Of a stretch of DNA of 64,000 nt, positions 32,961-41,768 are shown piece by piece. A program made the translations under genes and the position numbers. This DNA is from Rheinheimera texasensis DSM 17496 (GTDB lineage: Bacteria; Pseudomonadota; Gammaproteobacteria; Enterobacterales; Alteromonadaceae). Under the pieces are notes generated by a model, which saw only the letters and a program-made list of their open reading frames with translations, was not told where the DNA came from and did no database searches. The DNA is taken from assembly GCF_000711985.1 (NCBI RefSeq), contig NZ_JONU01000015.1, positions 48,358 to 112,357 on the forward strand, given 5' to 3'. Every line of letters starts with the position of its first letter. Positions within the stretch are counted from its first letter, which is position 1.

Positions 32961-34039
32961 CAGAGTCCTTCCTGGCGGATCAGTTTATCCAGCATCTTTT
33001 TCACAGCGTCCACGCTGATCTTTTCCATAATATGGCCACCTTTGACCCGAATACCCCAGGGTAAGTCGGCGGCAGTTTTGCCAGTTTGTGCTTTAAGTTC
33101 AGCGTGATACGCATCCACCACATAATGGCGATACAAATAAGGTCCGGTGCGGCCCGGGTTGCTGTGGCCGTACAAACCAATCACCGGCGTACCGACAGTG
33201 ACCGCCATATGTGCCGGGCCGGTATCCGGTGCCAGCACCACTGAGGCTTGCTCCAGCAGCGCCAGCAGTTGTTTCAGATTGGTTTTGCCAACTAAATCAA
33301 TGATATCGGTTTGCGCCTGCGCTTTGATGTCGCTGGCTAATTGCTGTTCCATCGCGGTTGGCCCACCGCAGAGATAAACCGTAAAGCCCTGCGTCGCAGC
33401 ATAATCGGCAATCGCAGCGTAACGCACCGGCAGCCAATTGCGTTCGGCTTTGGACGCGGCCGGGCAAATCACCAGATGGCGCGCAGTGGCGCTGCTGAGC
33501 TGAGCTTTGGCCCAGTCTCGGTGCTCATCGGTAATAGGCATCTGCCACTGCGGTTTGTCTTGTGGATTTTGTAAAAACGGCACGCCCAGATGACGGGCAA
33601 AACCGGCAAAACCATCCAGCACATGCGGCTGTTGCTGCGGGGCTATACGCTCACGCATAAAGAGTGCATGCAGTTCTTTGGCACGCGACCAGTCAAAGCC
33701 GATTTTACGCCGCGCCGGAATAAACAAAGACGCGATATTGGCACGCAGGGCAACCTGCATATGCAGCAGCACGTCAAAATGCTTGCCTTTCAGTTTGCGG
33801 CTTAAATCGCTGTAAGCGCTAAGGCCGAGCTTTTTATCAAATACAATCAGCTCAACACCCGGCAGGTCTTTCAGCAACATGGCTTCGACTTTACCGATGA
33901 TCCAGCTGATTTTCGCCTGGGGATAATAACGCTGAATCGCCTGTACTGCGGCCACGGCATGGCAGACATCGCCAATGGCCGACAACCGCAGAATACAGAT
34001 GGAGTTCAGCGTTGCCGCCGCCATGTTTTGCCCGGACAT
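32960..34039 (-). CDS. glycosyltransferase family 9 (LPS heptosyltransferase)
   Basis: 359 residues, GT-B fold of family 9. The N-terminus 'ICILRLSAIGDVCHAVAAVQAIQRYYP' is the typical heptosyltransferase start. The acceptor region is 'RKIGFDWSRAKELHALFM', and the donor-binding end has 'LVICPAASKAERNWLPVRYA', 'DLVGKTNLKQLLALLEQASVVLAPDTGPAHMAVTVGTPVIGLYG'. It transfers L-glycero-D-manno-heptose from ADP-heptose to the Kdo region or first heptose. WaaC-like or WaaF-like specificity cannot be settled by eye. AAGGG precedes the ATG at 34039. It sits between hldE (6 bases away) and gmhB. Confidence 0.9.
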   Translation of the reverse strand: MSGQNMAAATLNSICILRLSAIGDVCHAVAAVQAIQRYYPQAKISWIIGKVEAMLLKDLPGVELIVFDKKLGLSAYSDLSRKLKGKHFDVLLHMQVALRANIASLFIPARRKIGFDWSRAKELHALFMRERIAPQQQPHVLDGFAGFARHLGVPFLQNPQDKPQWQMPITDEHRDWAKAQLSSATARHLVICPAASKAERNWLPVRYAAIADYAATQGFTVYLCGGPTAMEQQLASDIKAQAQTDIIDLVGKTNLKQLLALLEQASVVLAPDTGPAHMAVTVGTPVIGLYGHSNPGRTGPYLYRHYVVDAYHAELKAQTGKTAADLPWGIRVKGGHIMEKISVDAVKKMLDKLIRQEGL

Positions 34040-34045
34040 CAGCGC

Positions 34046-35491
34046 TTACCCTTTGATTTTTTTGATGATAGCGCTGGTTGAACAGCCGTCGACAAACTGC
34101 AGCACTTTGACTTCACCGCCGGCAGCCAGCACTTCACGCGCGCCGACGATAGTGTCGATAGTGTAATCACCGCCTTTGACCAGTACATCCGGTTTCACTT
34201 TCAGGATAAGCTGCAGCGGTGTGTCCTGCTCGCTTGGGTCGTCGCCAAACGGCAGCACCCAGTCGACCGAGGCTAAACTTGCCAGCACTGTGGCGCGCTC
34301 ATCCAGCGGATTGACCGGCCGGCTTTCACCTTTGAGGCGTTTAATTGACGCGTCTGAATTTAACCCGACTACTAAACGGTCGCCCTGCGCTTTGGCCTGC
34401 GCCAGATAACGCACGTGGCCAGCATGCAGAATATCAAAGCAGCCGTTGGTAAAGACGATGCGCTCGCCATTTTGTTTGGCAAATTCAATGTGTTGCAGCG
34501 CTTTATCAAAAGGCGTCAGATAGACATCGCCTTGTGAGAACAAATGCGAATTCAGTTTCGCTGCCAGCTCCTGTGGCGACACAGTGGCTGCGCCTAATTT
34601 CGCCACGACGAGGCCTGCCGCCAGATTGGCCATCTCCACCGCCTGCGGTAACGCCATACCCGCGCCGAGCATCACGGCGAGTGTCGCGATCACAGTGTCA
34701 CCGGCACCGGTGACGTCACTGACTTCCAGTACCTGCGCCGGGAAATGGTGATGTTCATCTGCGGTGATCAGCGTCATCCCCTGTTCAGAGCGCGTCAGCA
34801 GCATGGCCGCGATACCACAACGTTCCAGCATGGCACGGGCTGAGCTGAACATCGCGTCTTCTGAGCCGGTATCACCACCGGCTAAACGGAATTCAGACAG
34901 ATTCGGCGTGATGATATCGGCGCCGCGATAGACAGCTAAATCGGCTTGTTTCGGGTCGACCAGCACATATTTACCGGCGGCTTTGGCGCTGGCGATAATG
35001 CGGCCGACTGCTGCCAGCGAGCCTTTGGCATAGTCTGACACCAGCACATAATCATAATCCGGCAACAGGGCTGTGACTTGGTCAGCCAGTGCTTCGGCCT
35101 GCTGGCGGCTGAAGTTTTGTTCGATATCGAGCCGCACCACTTGCTGATGGCGCGAGATCACCCGCATTTTGGCAATCGTCGGTTGTTCGTCCTGCGCCAG
35201 TAATTCAGAGCGGATGCCGTCGGCGGCCAGAATTTGTTTCAGGCTGTCGCCGTTGTCATCACGGCCAATCAGGCCGAGTAAGCCAACATGCGCGTCGAGG
35301 TGGGCAATGTTGCGCGCCACGTTGGCAGCGCCACCGGCTTTGTCTTCAATTTTGCTGACGCGAACCACAGGCACTGGCGCTTCCGGTGAAATACGCTGCG
35401 TGTCGCCCTGATAATAACGGTCCAGCATCACATCGCCGACCACCAGAATGCGCGCTTGTGACAAATGATTTAAACGGCTGATATCAATCAT
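34046..35491 (-). CDS. hldE: bifunctional heptose 7-phosphate kinase / heptose 1-phosphate adenylyltransferase
   Basis: 481 residues, full length. Residues about 1-320 form a ribokinase-type (PfkB) kinase: '[29 protein letters not shown]', '[15 protein letters not shown]' and the anion-hole '[14 protein letters not shown]'. Residues about 345-481 form a nucleotidyltransferase: '[22 protein letters not shown]' with the HxGH motif, then 'VLVKGGDY' and '[12 protein letters not shown]'. It makes heptose 1,7-bisphosphate and later ADP-heptose. The gene lies in a compact operon with gmhA upstream. Confidence 0.95.
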   Translation of the reverse strand: MIDISRLNHLSQARILVVGDVMLDRYYQGDTQRISPEAPVPVVRVSKIEDKAGGAANVARNIAHLDAHVGLLGLIGRDDNGDSLKQILAADGIRSELLAQDEQPTIAKMRVISRHQQVVRLDIEQNFSRQQAEALADQVTALLPDYDYVLVSDYAKGSLAAVGRIIASAKAAGKYVLVDPKQADLAVYRGADIITPNLSEFRLAGGDTGSEDAMFSSARAMLERCGIAAMLLTRSEQGMTLITADEHHHFPAQVLEVSDVTGAGDTVIATLAVMLGAGMALPQAVEMANLAAGLVVAKLGAATVSPQELAAKLNSHLFSQGDVYLTPFDKALQHIEFAKQNGERIVFTNGCFDILHAGHVRYLAQAKAQGDRLVVGLNSDASIKRLKGESRPVNPLDERATVLASLASVDWVLPFGDDPSEQDTPLQLILKVKPDVLVKGGDYTIDTIVGAREVLAAGGEVKVLQFVDGCSTSAIIKKIKG

Positions 35492-35502
35492 CTTTGTTCT
35501 TC

Positions 35503-36075
35503 TTAGTTTGCCAGCACCAGGTCCAGCGCTTCACAGAGCCAGTGACCGATAAACATATGCATTTCCTGAATACGTGCGGTTTCGTCGTAATTGACGATGA
35601 TTGGCAGCTGCGCGATATCTTTGACTTTACCACCATCGCGGCCGGTCAGCGCGACAGTAAAAGCGCCCAGTTCATTGGCCGCAGCCAGTGCCAGATTGAT
35701 ATTCGGGCTTTTGCCTGAAGTGGTGAGGCCAATCACCACGTCGCCGGCGCGGACAATGCCACGCACCTGACGTTCAAACACAGTATCAAAGTGATAGTCG
35801 TTGGCGTGCGCGGTCAGGATCGAGGTATCTGTCGTTAATGCAATCGACGCCAGCGGGCCGCGTTCGGCTTTATAACGCACCATAAATTCCGCGGCCAGAT
35901 GCTGGCTGTCAGCCGCGCTGCCGCCGTTGCCCATCCACACGACTTTACCACCGGCCTTGAGGCAGGTGACGACTGCGTCCAGCAATTGCTGGCTTTGTGC
36001 CGCATATTGTTCGGCCACAGCAAAAACTTCGCGGTGGCGGGTGAGGGCAGCGAGAAAACTGGCAGTCTGATTCAT
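35503..36075 (-). CDS. gmhA: phosphoheptose isomerase, SIS domain
   Basis: 190 residues. The SIS domain has '[39 protein letters not shown]', '[39 protein letters not shown]'. The C-terminal '[19 protein letters not shown]' carries the catalytic His/Glu region of GmhA. It converts sedoheptulose 7-phosphate to D-glycero-D-manno-heptose 7-phosphate, the first committed step towards ADP-heptose. It overlaps the preceding glycosyltransferase-like gene by four bases. A DiaA role is less likely given the operon. Confidence 0.93.
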   Translation of the reverse strand: MNQTASFLAALTRHREVFAVAEQYAAQSQQLLDAVVTCLKAGGKVVWMGNGGSAADSQHLAAEFMVRYKAERGPLASIALTTDTSILTAHANDYHFDTVFERQVRGIVRAGDVVIGLTTSGKSPNINLALAAANELGAFTVALTGRDGGKVKDIAQLPIIVNYDETARIQEMHMFIGHWLCEALDLVLAN

Positions 36076-37136
36076 GCGGTTTGTCCTTTCGAAAATGCTT
36101 CGGAGCGGCCTAACAGGCGGAAAATGTCTTTGAGTACCAACTGCAGGCCTGGTTCAAACAGCTGCTCCGGTTGCAGCGGTTTTTGCGTGGCTTTTTGGCA
36201 TTGTGCCACGATGTCGGCTTTGGCTAAAGTCGCCGGATAAATCAGACCAGCGGCAGCACACGCCAGCACTCGGTCCGGCTGGTCGCCGGCAACCGGCACT
36301 GCGACGATGTTTTTACCAAGCACTATGGCCTGACCCATCATATCGCCGCCGCCACTGACTATCAGCGCGGCCTGATTTAACAAAGTCATCAGTTGCTGGT
36401 TTGGCAGCGATTTCACCACTATGACGCTGTCAGTCGAGGGTAATTCACCGGTGAAATTGCCGCCGGCGACCAGCAGTGCTGGTTGCTCTGGCGTGGCAAC
36501 TGCCAACGCGGCCTGATAAAACTCTTCAGTCGCGCTTCTGCCTTGCACCTGATGGCCACCGCCACCGGCGGCCCAAACGCTGTAATTTTTGCCGCTGAAC
36601 TGGCTGTAGTCAGCCGGCAATTCGGCTTGCGGCGCGCTGAACACCGGGCCGGTGAAAATTGGTTCGTCTTTGTTCAGCAGGCGTAATTTAAAGCGCTCCA
36701 GTGCGGTCAGGTCACCGTCGACAAACTTAAACTGAACAATCCAGTGCGCGTCGAGCGCACTTAACCGGCGCAGCGCAAAGCCTTTGGCGCGTTTTTTCTT
36801 GTGCTGCGACACAAACACCACTTTGGCGCCGGCTTTTTTCGCCGCCCGCGCCTGGGAAGCGCGGCCGGAGCAATCGAAAATCACTAAATCCGGTTTCAGT
36901 TCGGCAAGTAGTTTGTTGACGACGGCTTTTTCTTTGGTGGCTGAGTTATTCAGCAGATGGGTTTTAAACGGGCAGCTGGCCGCTGCCGGCGCATGCCGGT
37001 TCAGCACAAACTGGATATCCAGTGTCGGATCGGCCTGGATTAACGCCTCAGCGATGATCAGCGAACGCATATATTCGCCGATGCCTTTGGGGCTGGAGAC
37101 TGGCAAAAACACAATTCGGCGAGCAGCAGTTGTCAT
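36072..37136 (-). CDS. glycosyltransferase-like protein (GT-B fold), first gene of LPS heptose operon
   Basis: 354 residues. The N-terminus 'IVFLPVSSPKGIGEYMRSLIIAEAL' and C-terminal half 'LPNQQLMTLLNQAALIVSGGGDMMGQAIVLGKNIVAVPVAGDQPDRVLACAAAG' resemble MurG/UDP-glycosyltransferase-like GT-B proteins, with a Gly-rich acceptor loop and donor-binding 'SGGGDMMGQA'. A basic stretch 'VSQHKKKRAKGF' lies mid-domain. The sugar donor is unknown. It overlaps gmhA by four bases, so it is made with the heptose enzymes and probably adds a core sugar (inference). It begins 65 bases from the solute-binding gene stop. Confidence 0.8.
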   Translation of the reverse strand: MTTAARRIVFLPVSSPKGIGEYMRSLIIAEALIQADPTLDIQFVLNRHAPAAASCPFKTHLLNNSATKEKAVVNKLLAELKPDLVIFDCSGRASQARAAKKAGAKVVFVSQHKKKRAKGFALRRLSALDAHWIVQFKFVDGDLTALERFKLRLLNKDEPIFTGPVFSAPQAELPADYSQFSGKNYSVWAAGGGGHQVQGRSATEEFYQAALAVATPEQPALLVAGGNFTGELPSTDSVIVVKSLPNQQLMTLLNQAALIVSGGGDMMGQAIVLGKNIVAVPVAGDQPDRVLACAAAGLIYPATLAKADIVAQCQKATQKPLQPEQLFEPGLQLVLKDIFRLLGRSEAFSKGQTA

Positions 37137-37199
37137 ACTTGTCTGACCTTAGGCAAAAGTGTGGCCAGTATAACGGAAAGCCGATGCCGATGCATGACC

Positions 37200-37994
37200 T
37201 CAGAACAGCAGCAGATGGCCGTCGCGTTGCACGTTAATGCGCATTTCCTGCTGGATACGTTGTTGCCACTGTACGGCAATTTGCTCCAGCTCGCCGTGTT
37301 GTTGCAGTGCTTTAGCGGCTTGTTGCCAGCGCGCCACCAAGCTGGCGTCCGCGTTTTTAGGCATGATGAGATACACATTGCTGCTGCGCAGCGTCAGCGC
37401 CAGTTTGGGGGCTGTTTGCCGATCAGCTTGCTGACGCAGAACATATGCCAGTTCTAAACTGTCACTGACAATGGCTTGTACCCGGTTACTGTTGAGCATT
37501 TGCAGGTTCTGCTGATGGCTGGTGACTGCCACCAGGTTGGTAAAACCCAGCTGGATCAGGTAACTTTCGCGCACATCACCCCGAACTACGCCGACTGCGC
37601 TGAGCTTTCGTAAATCGGCCAGGCTATGTATTTCCAACTGGCTATGCGTCGGCAGGTAGACTTGCCAGCGTTTTTGCAACACTGGCAAAACCCAATGGAA
37701 CTGGTGTTCCCGTTCAGCCGTACGGGAAAAACTGAACAACAGTACGTTATCTTCCTGTTGCGCCGTTAAGATCGCCCGTCCCTCGGGCATCAGCTCCAGC
37801 GGTGTTTGATCATTTAGCTGGCGTTGTAATGCTTTAACGATATCAACAACAAAGCCGTCAGGTATACCAGCAGGCCCGGCAAAGCTGGCCGGTGGTTCTT
37901 CGACAGTGATGATCCGCAGCGCTGACGTCTCTGCACTGCGCAGCTGCCATGACCAAACGAAACACAGACAAAGCAGACAATAACGCAACAACAT
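37200..37994 (-). CDS. periplasmic solute-binding-protein-like protein (SBP_bac_3 type)
   Basis: 264 residues from ATG 37994, which has GGAAG upstream; the frame opens six codons earlier. The leader 'MLLRYCLLCLCFVWSWQLRSA' is exported. The mature part follows the amino-acid-binding-like fold: 'LRIITVEEPPASFAGPAGIPDGFVVDIVKALQRQL', 'SFSRTAEREHQFHWVLPVL', 'ADLRKLSAVGVVRGDVRESYLIQLGF', 'VQAIVSDSLELAYVL'. No transport genes are adjacent. It precedes the heptose operon by 65 bases but has its own function. Ligand unknown. Confidence 0.82.
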   Translation of the reverse strand: MLLRYCLLCLCFVWSWQLRSAETSALRIITVEEPPASFAGPAGIPDGFVVDIVKALQRQLNDQTPLELMPEGRAILTAQQEDNVLLFSFSRTAEREHQFHWVLPVLQKRWQVYLPTHSQLEIHSLADLRKLSAVGVVRGDVRESYLIQLGFTNLVAVTSHQQNLQMLNSNRVQAIVSDSLELAYVLRQQADRQTAPKLALTLRSSNVYLIMPKNADASLVARWQQAAKALQQHGELEQIAVQWQQRIQQEMRINVQRDGHLLLF

Positions 37995-38060
37995 CCAGTC
38001 TTCCGTTCTCAATTTAGCTACGTCACCGCAGTCTAGTCAGCGTTTAGAACTTCGGCAAAG

Positions 38061-39392
38061 TCAGTGGGTACCGTTGGCGACTGCTTTTTGTTGCCTTGCA
38101 ACAAAATCCAACACTGTGGCGTTGATACAATAACGGGGTTGGCCGCCAGGGCCGTCCGGAAAAACGTGACCTAAATGAATACCGCTGACTTTGGCGCGAA
38201 TTTCCACCCTTTGCATGCCATAGCTGTTATCCGGTAATTCCACCACACTGCCGGCTACAGGTTTGGTGAACGACAACCAGCCAGTACCGGAATCAAAGCG
38301 GTCGCGGGTGTCAAACAACGGCAAGCCGCTCAGTTTGTCGATAAACACGCCGTCCGGTGTGTTTTTGAAAATTTCATATTGTTTGCAAAACCGGCTGTCG
38401 GTGCCCTTATCAAATGCCACATTAAAGGCCTCTGAATCACCCAGCTGAAAAGCACCAAGCGCCTGATAGAACTCTTTTGGTGTTAAATAACCCTGGTGAC
38501 CAAACACTTCTTTGCCGTCTTGCAGGAAATACAAAGTCGGGGTGGCAAAAGTCGGGGTTTTAAGCGTCAAGCCCTGTAGCTGAGCGCTGGTGCGGGTGGT
38601 GACCGGGATGGTGCCGCGATACTGTTCTAACACGTCCTTGCGGAATTTTTCGCAATAGGGGCAATAACCTTCAGCCTCCAGTACTAACAGCTGCTTGCCT
38701 TTTACTAACGCGCTGTTGTCTGTCGCTGTGACCGCTGTCGGTGCAAAGCGCACACCAGTACTGTGGTCCGGACAATAACCATCCGGGTTTTTTACTAAAT
38801 AATCCTGGTGATAATCCTCAGCCGGGAAAAACTCGCGAAGCAGCTTAATCTGTGTGGTGATTGCGCCGTACCCTGCCGCACTCAGCAACTGCTGATATTG
38901 CGCTTTGACCGTTTCGGCCAGCGCCTGCTGACTGGCATTTTGTACCAAGATGATTGAGCGGTATTGAGTGCCGATATCATTGCCCTGACGGTTGAGCTGC
39001 GTCGGGTCGTGGTTTTCAAAATAGACTTGCAGGATGTGGCGCAGCGACACTTTCGCCGGGTCAAAACTGACCTTGACCACTTCGGCATGGTTATTCGGGT
39101 CGTGCCGCCGCGCTGTAGCGGTAATGGCGCGGTAAGTGGGTTCCACGCCATTGCCGTCGGCATAACCGGATACAGCGTTCAGCACGCCCGGAATAGCGGC
39201 ATAACGTTTTTCAGCGCCCCAGAAGCAACCGGCACCCAGCACTATGCTGTCAGACTGACGGGTCGCAGCCAGCTCTGCGGAGCCTGCTACTGTGGTGGCC
39301 CGGCTGACACCCGGCAATAACGTCAGCAACAGCAGGGCGGCCTGCATTGATAATTGAATAACACCACAACATGCCAAACGGGGATTCGTCAT
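38061..39392 (-). CDS. msrAB: exported MsrA-thioredoxin-like-MsrB methionine sulfoxide reductase
   Basis: 443 residues from ATG 39392, chosen because GGAGAG lies seven bases upstream; earlier in-frame codons fall inside a terminator. A leader ('MQAALLLLTLLPGVSRA') exports it. MsrA comes first, with the Cys of 'GAGCFWGAEKRYAAIPGV' and 'PAEDYHQDYL'. A thioredoxin-like middle segment has 'LEAEGYCPYCEKFRKDVLEQY', a C-P-Y-C redox pair. MsrB follows: 'FDSGTGWLSF' and 'HLGHVFPDGPGGQPRYCINA' with the catalytic Cys. The order A-Trx-B differs from the Neisseria PilB order Trx-A-B. It repairs both S- and R-methionine sulfoxides in periplasmic proteins, with its own electron-relay domain. Confidence 0.92.
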   Translation of the reverse strand: MTNPRLACCGVIQLSMQAALLLLTLLPGVSRATTVAGSAELAATRQSDSIVLGAGCFWGAEKRYAAIPGVLNAVSGYADGNGVEPTYRAITATARRHDPNNHAEVVKVSFDPAKVSLRHILQVYFENHDPTQLNRQGNDIGTQYRSIILVQNASQQALAETVKAQYQQLLSAAGYGAITTQIKLLREFFPAEDYHQDYLVKNPDGYCPDHSTGVRFAPTAVTATDNSALVKGKQLLVLEAEGYCPYCEKFRKDVLEQYRGTIPVTTRTSAQLQGLTLKTPTFATPTLYFLQDGKEVFGHQGYLTPKEFYQALGAFQLGDSEAFNVAFDKGTDSRFCKQYEIFKNTPDGVFIDKLSGLPLFDTRDRFDSGTGWLSFTKPVAGSVVELPDNSYGMQRVEIRAKVSGIHLGHVFPDGPGGQPRYCINATVLDFVARQQKAVANGTH

Positions 39393-39461
39393 CTTCGTTC
39401 TCTCCGGATCTTGCTGATCTGTACGTAAAGACCCGCCGGATGGATGTTTTTGTTCAGCCGC

Positions 39462-39491
39462 AAAAAAATAAAGCCCGTCGCGGACGGGCTT
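39462..39491 (-). terminator. rho-independent terminator of the TonB receptor gene
   Basis: On the minus strand AAGCCCGTC and GACGGGCTT (39471-39479 with 39483-39491) enclose a three-base loop and are followed by a T-rich run (39462-39470), 20 bases after the receptor stop. It separates that gene from msrAB. Confidence 0.88.
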
Positions 39492-39511
39492 CATAGTCTG
39501 GCGTCTGATCG

Positions 39512-41608
39512 TCAGTAGCGATAACGCGCGCCTAATTCAAATGAGCGCTCAGGGCCAACATAAATCCCTTCACGTAAACCAGTGATATAACGTTTATCAG
39601 TCAGGTTTTTCGCTGCAGCAAAGACTTCTAACTGTGTATTCACCTTATATTGGGTCATCAGGTCCAGCACCGTATAAGACGGTAATAAACCGCCCCAAAT
39701 CCCGGCTGCGGCATTCGTTGGGATCGCCACCAGATTGGTTGGGTCGCCAAATTGTTCGCCACGGTGGTGCAGGTTCAGCGCCAGATTCCAGTCGGCTAAA
39801 TCATAAGTCAGGCCCAGGTTGGCGATAACTTTTGGTGCATAAGGAATGCGGTTGCCAGCGGTAGTGCCGGTTTTGAATTCAGACTCTGGTACCCAGGTCA
39901 GGTTCGAATCCAGCGCCAGGTTGGCTGCGAGTTGATAGCCGAAGCTGAATTCCATCCCATAATGACGGGTTTCACCGGCATTGGAACGGGACAGATTCGG
40001 ATCACTGTTCCCGGTTACCACCTGATTGCTGAAATCCATCAGGAACAGCGCAACGTCATAACGCATCGCATCAGCAGTGCCGCGCAGCCCCATCTCATAG
40101 TTGACGGAGCGCTCACCATCCAGCTGCTGATCTTTCAGCCCATCCAGCGCTACGTTGTTGGCCGCCGGTGAAAAAGCCCGGTACAGGCCGCCGTACCACT
40201 GATGTTCGCCTTGATCAAAAGTGAAACCCAGGCCTGGTAATACTTCGGTATTGCGGGTGCTGGCTTCACTGTTGTTCTGCGTCAGATTCAGCCGGGTCTG
40301 CTCATAAGATTCGATGCGCACACCCGGTGTAACCGCTAGGTTCTCGCTGAGCTGGATGCGGCTTTGTGCATAAGCGGCCACGCTGTCTGCTGAATCTTTT
40401 AAATGAGCCGCCAGAGTGCCAGTGCGGTCCGACGCGCGGGTCGCGGCGATACGCTGGTCGTCCGATTCTTCGCTCATCAGGCGCAGGCCAAATTCTGAAG
40501 TACTGCTGTAGTCAGCGATTTGATGCTCGAGGCGCAGGCGGGATTCAATACCAACCCGTTCAAAGGCGCGGTTGTTGCCATTGAGGTTATTGGTGTAGAC
40601 CCAACGGCCCGCCGCGTTTGATGCTGCAGTGTTGACGCCATAACGCCAGTAATCGCGAGCCATATCGCTCCAGTACGCCACTGTATTCAGTGTCATGCTG
40701 TTATTAATTTGCCACTCGTGGTTCAGGTCAAACGCAGTGCGGTCGACCAGCAGATAATCGTCCGGCGCCGGATTTCTGCTTTCGCCGGCGTTGTATTCGC
40801 CGAGCAGCAGACCGCGGTAAGAGATGTTAGCGTCGTTTTCATGGCGGGAGACTTTAATGCCGACTTTTTGATTGTTGGCCAGCTGCACACCGGCTTTGGC
40901 CATGACGTCGGTCATGTCATAGCCTTTGCCCATAAAGCCGTCGCTTTTGGCATGACTGGCGACGATACCGGCAAAGGCATCCCCTGACGCATTGGTGTTG
41001 CCGGCTTCAATGTTCAGCTCGCGGCTATTAAAAGAGCCGACCCGGCCTGACAGTTCCACGCCGTCATCCGGCGTTTTGGTCTGATAGTTGACGACGCCGC
41101 CGATAGTGGACGGGCCGTAGCGTAAAGAGGCCGAGCCTTTTAATACTTCGACCGACGCCACGCGCTGGATCCGTGGGTTGAAATAACGTTCATTACCGAT
41201 AAACAGGCCTGGCGCCACCGGCACACCGTCTTCCAGCAACAAAGATTTTGACTCGCTGGCGGATAAACCACGGATACCAAAATTGGCTACCACCGCGGTT
41301 TCGTCTTCGGTTTTGATATTGATGCCGGGGATGCGGCGTAACACATCTTCAGTCGACAGCGGCTGAATTTGTTCAATCCTGGTCAAATCAACCAGATTCA
41401 CTGTGCCGGTTTCGACATAATGCGCGTCTGTGCTGTTACCGGTGATAGTGATGACTTCCAGCGCCGGCATGGTTTTTTTCTTCGCGGCGGCTTTTTCAAT
41501 CACCGAAATTTGCTCGGCAGTGGTTTCGGCGGCCTGAGCCGGCAGCGCCAGGCACAATAAGCCGATAGCATGAGCCAGTCTGGAATAACGCAGTGCAGTG
41601 ATGGACAT
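39512..41608 (-). CDS. TonB-dependent outer membrane receptor, FecA-like
   Basis: 698 residues. The leader ends at 'LALPAQA'. A TonB-box-like stretch 'EVITITGN' is followed by the plug: 'LSTEDVLRRIPGINIKTEDE', 'NFGIRGLSASESKSLLLEDGVPVAPGLF', 'VASVEVLKGSASLRYGPSTIGGVVNYQTKTP'. The 22-stranded barrel ends with 'ERSFELGARYRY', with the terminal aromatic typical of outer membrane proteins. The plug resembles ferric-citrate/siderophore receptors. There is no FecA signalling domain and no FecIR pair nearby. A possible Fur site is upstream at 41649. The ligand is unknown, probably a ferric chelate. Confidence 0.9.
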   Translation of the reverse strand: MSITALRYSRLAHAIGLLCLALPAQAAETTAEQISVIEKAAAKKKTMPALEVITITGNSTDAHYVETGTVNLVDLTRIEQIQPLSTEDVLRRIPGINIKTEDETAVVANFGIRGLSASESKSLLLEDGVPVAPGLFIGNERYFNPRIQRVASVEVLKGSASLRYGPSTIGGVVNYQTKTPDDGVELSGRVGSFNSRELNIEAGNTNASGDAFAGIVASHAKSDGFMGKGYDMTDVMAKAGVQLANNQKVGIKVSRHENDANISYRGLLLGEYNAGESRNPAPDDYLLVDRTAFDLNHEWQINNSMTLNTVAYWSDMARDYWRYGVNTAASNAAGRWVYTNNLNGNNRAFERVGIESRLRLEHQIADYSSTSEFGLRLMSEESDDQRIAATRASDRTGTLAAHLKDSADSVAAYAQSRIQLSENLAVTPGVRIESYEQTRLNLTQNNSEASTRNTEVLPGLGFTFDQGEHQWYGGLYRAFSPAANNVALDGLKDQQLDGERSVNYEMGLRGTADAMRYDVALFLMDFSNQVVTGNSDPNLSRSNAGETRHYGMEFSFGYQLAANLALDSNLTWVPESEFKTGTTAGNRIPYAPKVIANLGLTYDLADWNLALNLHHRGEQFGDPTNLVAIPTNAAAGIWGGLLPSYTVLDLMTQYKVNTQLEVFAAAKNLTDKRYITGLREGIYVGPERSFELGARYRY

Positions 41609-41648
41609 AAATTTAACTCATCATTACTTAACTTTATATATGCTAACA

Positions 41649-41667
41649 CAAATGGTTCGCATTAATA
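41649..41667 (-). promoter_or_regulatory. possible Fur box before the TonB receptor gene
   Basis: On the minus strand the site centres on AATGCGAACCATT (41651-41663). It keeps the AATG and CATT half-sites of the Fur consensus and matches 11 of 19 positions of GATAATGATAATCATTATC by my count. It lies about 40 bases from the receptor start, in AT-rich DNA. No experiment or score supports it. Confidence 0.45.
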
Positions 41668-41768
41668 AATGCATCTGTTATCCGCCAAGAGAGATACCTC
41701 CTGTGACACCGTGGCGGCATCCGGCTGGCAAAGCCGGCACGCAGCCAGTATGATCTGGACTTTGCCTT

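Noticed and set aside
39393..39494. Longer MsrAB start at 39494
   Set aside because: That start lies within the TonB gene terminator; ATG 39392 has GGAGAG and a proper leader.
39898..39914. tRNA T-loop-like string GGTTCGAATCC
   Set aside because: It lies inside the TonB receptor coding region and no acceptor stem, D-arm or anticodon arm surrounds it.
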